From Niastella sp966211305 (GTDB lineage: Bacteria > Bacteroidota > Bacteroidia > Chitinophagales > Chitinophagaceae), in assembly GCA_966211305.1 (NCBI GenBank), contig CBIHPC010000006.1, positions 1-64,000 on the forward strand: a stretch of DNA of 64,000 nt, written 5' to 3'. The notes below the pieces were generated by a model, which was not told the DNA's origin, did not search any database, and saw only the letters and a list, made by a program, of their open reading frames with translations. Each line of letters starts with the position of its first letter. Positions within the stretch are counted from its first letter, which is position 1. Shown piece by piece: positions 61,928 through 64,000 of the stretch. A program made the position numbers and the translations under genes.

Positions 61928-61985
61928 ATGATCGCTATTTAAGTTATGTGGTTTGTTTAATTTCTATCAGTGCGAAACGCCTTTG

Positions 61986-62267
61986 TTAATGGTTAGGCGG
62001 GCGATGGAACAGGGCCATAATTTTCCGGCGGAAAGAAAGATGTTCCGGTTCAGTGAACAATTGCTGATGAACCATTTCTATTTCGGCTTTTAACCGGCGG
62101 CGGCTGTATTGTTTTATGACCTCGTATGTTTTTTGTTGCCATAACAGGTCTTCCTGTAAGGCAGGCTGCAGTATCAGGCGCGCCTCAAACAATGCCCGGT
62201 CGGTTTTGCCGGCATATTGCAACAGGTAATCGTCTATTTGTTGTATGTCATTCAAGGAAGTCCTCAT
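61986..62267 (-). CDS. small protein partnered with a sigma factor
   Basis: The 93-residue protein is helical and charged (DIQQIDDYLLQYAGKTDRALFEARL, then QPALQEDLLWQQKTYEVIKQ). It begins 20 bases inside the end of the sigma factor gene (62248-62267), a translational overlap that suggests a stable partnership. The pattern IDDYLLQ..LFEARL..PAL resembles the N-terminal part of short anti-sigma-like proteins in Bacteroidota, but there is no membrane segment, so anti-sigma function is only a suggestion. Confidence 0.6.
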   Translation of the reverse strand: MRTSLNDIQQIDDYLLQYAGKTDRALFEARLILQPALQEDLLWQQKTYEVIKQYSRRRLKAEIEMVHQQLFTEPEHLSFRRKIMALFHRPPNH

Positions 62268-62796
62268 ACGTTAACGATTTATCTTTTACAAGATCCCTTA
62301 CTTTTTCGAGGCATTTGTATTTCTGTACGGTGGCCGAGCGTTCGGTGGAGAAACCGAACAGGCCGGCTATTTTATTCATGGGCAGTTTGTCGTAATAGAA
62401 TGCCTGTAACAGTTCCATACATTTTTTGCCGGAGGCGTGCAACAGATCGAGCAGTTTATTGGTTGCGGTTGAACCGGGGCTTTCCTCCATGGCAATTCCG
62501 TCAAGCGAGTTGGGAAGCGATGTATACCGGTTGTTTAGTTTGTTTTTCTTTGTCAAGCAATGGCGGGCTATGCCGAGCAGGTACGCTTTTTCACTGTATT
62601 GCAGTTCCAGTTGGGTTGTGGCGATCTTTTCATAATAGATGACGAGCGCGTCCTGAAAAACATCTTTGGCTTCTTCAAAAGAGCCACCCATATCACGTAC
62701 ATATTTTGCCACCAGCGGAAATGCCTGCTGGTACAATTGCATAAAAAGGACTTTCCTTTCCGCAGCAATATCTTCTATCTCCATCGTTTGGGTCAT
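62248..62796 (-). CDS. sigma-70 family RNA polymerase sigma factor (ECF-like)
   Basis: The 182-residue protein has region 2 (FPLVAKYVRDMGGSFEEAKDVFQDALVIYYEKI, near 28-60) and region 4 (LLQAFYYDKLPMNKIAGLFGFSTERSATVQKYKCLEKV, near 130-168), the two-domain form of ECF sigma factors that direct polymerase to special promoters. Its target genes cannot be named. It is the first gene of a two-gene unit with the small protein at 61986, which it overlaps by 20 bases. Confidence 0.85.
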   Translation of the reverse strand: MTQTMEIEDIAAERKVLFMQLYQQAFPLVAKYVRDMGGSFEEAKDVFQDALVIYYEKIATTQLELQYSEKAYLLGIARHCLTKKNKLNNRYTSLPNSLDGIAMEESPGSTATNKLLDLLHASGKKCMELLQAFYYDKLPMNKIAGLFGFSTERSATVQKYKCLEKVRDLVKDKSLTYEDFLE

Positions 62797-62951
62797 AGGC
62801 TTGCTTTATTGATAAGTGCCTTTTTGCAGTCAGATATCACCCAGAAATTACGAAATTATTTTTAAATGGGGCGTTAGGGCCGGCATGGCAATGCTATTTA
62901 GCGATAAGCAGGTTGTATTTCATATGGAAGCAATGTTAGTTTACCAGCTTC

Positions 62952-63713
62952 TTATGGCATCAAAAAAATATCAATCAGCAATTTATTATCCTGCCGCCAG
63001 CGGATCCAGCCGGTTTGGGCGTTGTCGCATTTGTCGATAAAGTTATGACAGGGCTGTCCTTCATATTTGCTGTCCTCATCGTTGTAAAAACAATCATACT
63101 TTACCTGTAACCAATCGCCCTGTACCTGCATGGCGCAAAACATTTCATGTCCGGCCGGCAGGGGTAAAATAGCTGCCGTATCGCTGGGGGATCTGTGCAG
63201 ATCGGTCAATGGTTTGTCCTCTTCTTCGGTGGCAGTTGTTTTACGTCTTACGCCAAACGAATGCAGCAGGTATTGCTCCCAGGTTTCGAACTGGATCTGT
63301 TTTTTAGGCAAATATTTCGTTTCGGTCCGGTTGATCAGCACCCGGTATGCGTTTTCCGTTTCGCCCGTACAGGCAAAATGCATAAGCCCGTATTCGGGAT
63401 CAAACACCATAGTACAAATGTTGGCCAGGCTGTCGCTTTGTTCGTTCATATCAACGGCCAGCGGCTTGCCGGCAAGCAGGCTGTCGTCGTACAATGTAAA
63501 GGTTTTGGGAGCTATTACCAGCCCAATGCCCAAAGAGGCTACTTCGTTGTCGATGGTGCATTTGTTTGCACTGGCTTTAACCAGCCGGCTGCTGTCGTGG
63601 TTGACAGCGATGCCGATACTGTCCTGTTTAAGAACTGTTGGTTGTTCGTTGTTATTATTTCCTGCACAGGAATACAATAGAACGATCACCAGGGTTGCAG
63701 AAATGGTTTTCAT
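62952..63713 (-). CDS. lipoprotein of unknown function
   Basis: The 253-residue protein begins with a signal peptide and a lipobox-like LLYSC at residues 12-16, then an Asn-rich linker. The mature part is polar and beta-rich with several Trp and Cys residues (HEMFCAMQVQGDWLQVKYDCFYND, CDNAQTGWIRWRQDN), a pattern like SH3-type wall-binding segments, though no family can be named. It is followed at the right by a cut-off gene on the same strand. Confidence 0.65.
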   Translation of the reverse strand: MKTISATLVIVLLYSCAGNNNNEQPTVLKQDSIGIAVNHDSSRLVKASANKCTIDNEVASLGIGLVIAPKTFTLYDDSLLAGKPLAVDMNEQSDSLANICTMVFDPEYGLMHFACTGETENAYRVLINRTETKYLPKKQIQFETWEQYLLHSFGVRRKTTATEEEDKPLTDLHRSPSDTAAILPLPAGHEMFCAMQVQGDWLQVKYDCFYNDEDSKYEGQPCHNFIDKCDNAQTGWIRWRQDNKLLIDIFLMP

Positions 63714-63785
63714 TTGGGTATTATTGGGATTGTGATTTTGGATCGTAACCTGGCAACCAATCGTTGTAAGAAATAGTTACCATTA

Positions 63786-64000
63786 CTACTCCTTGCTCAA
63801 AAACTTTGTTACCTGGTCGCCAATTTCATTAATGGTCAGTAATACCGCCTGGTTTTGTACCCGGTTTCTTGCTTCATCCGTTTCAATGTCGGTTTTGTTT
63901 TGCGGTCCCATAAAATCGCGGGTAACCACAGTGGTAAATGGTACCAGCCCCGTGCGCACATCCATTATGATCAGCTGCGTAGTGGCAAACGCTTTTACGT
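63786..64000 (-). CDS. C-terminal fragment of an unknown protein (right edge)
   Basis: The last 71 codons of a gene whose start lies beyond the window. The sequence includes TTQLIIMDVRTGLVPFTTVV, then a charged helical tail (DIETDEARNRVQNQAVLLTI) and ends FLSKE before TAG at 63786-63788. It is on the same strand as, and upstream of, the 63-kb lipoprotein gene with a gap of 72 bases, so it could be in the same operon. No function can be given from this fragment. Confidence 0.6.
   Translation of the reverse strand, partial: VKAFATTQLIIMDVRTGLVPFTTVVTRDFMGPQNKTDIETDEARNRVQNQAVLLTINEIGDQVTKFLSKE

Overview
The window looks like chromosomal DNA of a Bacteroidota bacterium, most likely of the Chitinophagaceae (Chitinophaga/Niastella type). 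The support is a type IX secretion C-terminal domain on a large amidase, a GLPGLI-family protein beside an outer-membrane beta-barrel receptor, several TAnnTTTG (-7) promoter boxes with little sign of Shine-Dalgarno sequences, and a Bacteroidota-type class I lanthipeptide leader. No rRNA, tRNA, CRISPR array, transposase or phage structural gene was seen.

1-31.8 kb is mostly housekeeping and carbohydrate or envelope genes in short, often convergent units: a cut-off ABC exporter, glucokinase, a lipoprotein of the SAM hydroxide adenosyltransferase family, a DUF2071 protein, a GH2 glycosidase, a Gfo/Idh/MocA oxidoreductase, a molybdopterin oxidoreductase, a cell-wall amidase with a type IX tail, a radical SAM protein, two DinB/YfiT proteins, a TauE/SafE transporter, a TonB-like protein, FolC, a Nudix hydrolase, an ABC ATPase, a CAP-domain lipoprotein, fructose-1,6-bisphosphatase, aspartokinase, a metallo-beta-lactamase-fold protein and a membrane-anchored MutS-like ATPase. 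The gaps here, and again near 49.8 and 51.6 kb, are filled with degenerate tandem arrays of 7- or 8-bp units. At least ten array families occur. Eleven genes have their stop codon inside an array, and arrays often come in facing inverted pairs.

31.8-47.3 kb is a class I lanthipeptide gene cluster. A 78-residue precursor with a double-glycine leader carries the core motif FTCSWCT twice. It is followed by a 14-bp inverted repeat (probable attenuator), LanC, full-length LanB, a protein with two fused glycosyltransferase domains, a LanC-like protein without zinc ligands, an exported erythromycin-esterase-like protein, a C39-peptidase ABC transporter and an HlyD-type adaptor. Minus-strand genes flank it: a GT14-type glycosyltransferase on the right, and on the left a two-gene unit of a stand-alone SpaB_C-like protein plus another glycosyltransferase-like protein. 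A workable model is that LanB dehydrates Ser/Thr, LanC closes the rings, the glycosyltransferases add sugars, and the C39 transporter cuts after Gly-Gly and exports the product with HlyD and a TolC encoded elsewhere. No immunity gene is recognised.

47.3-64 kb returns to core genes: dnaK, a membrane protein paired with a PGRP-type amidase, a GtrA protein, argS, a TPR protein, glgB, an outer-membrane receptor with a GLPGLI protein, clpP, a sigma-70 family factor with a small partner, a lipoprotein and a cut-off gene at the right edge.
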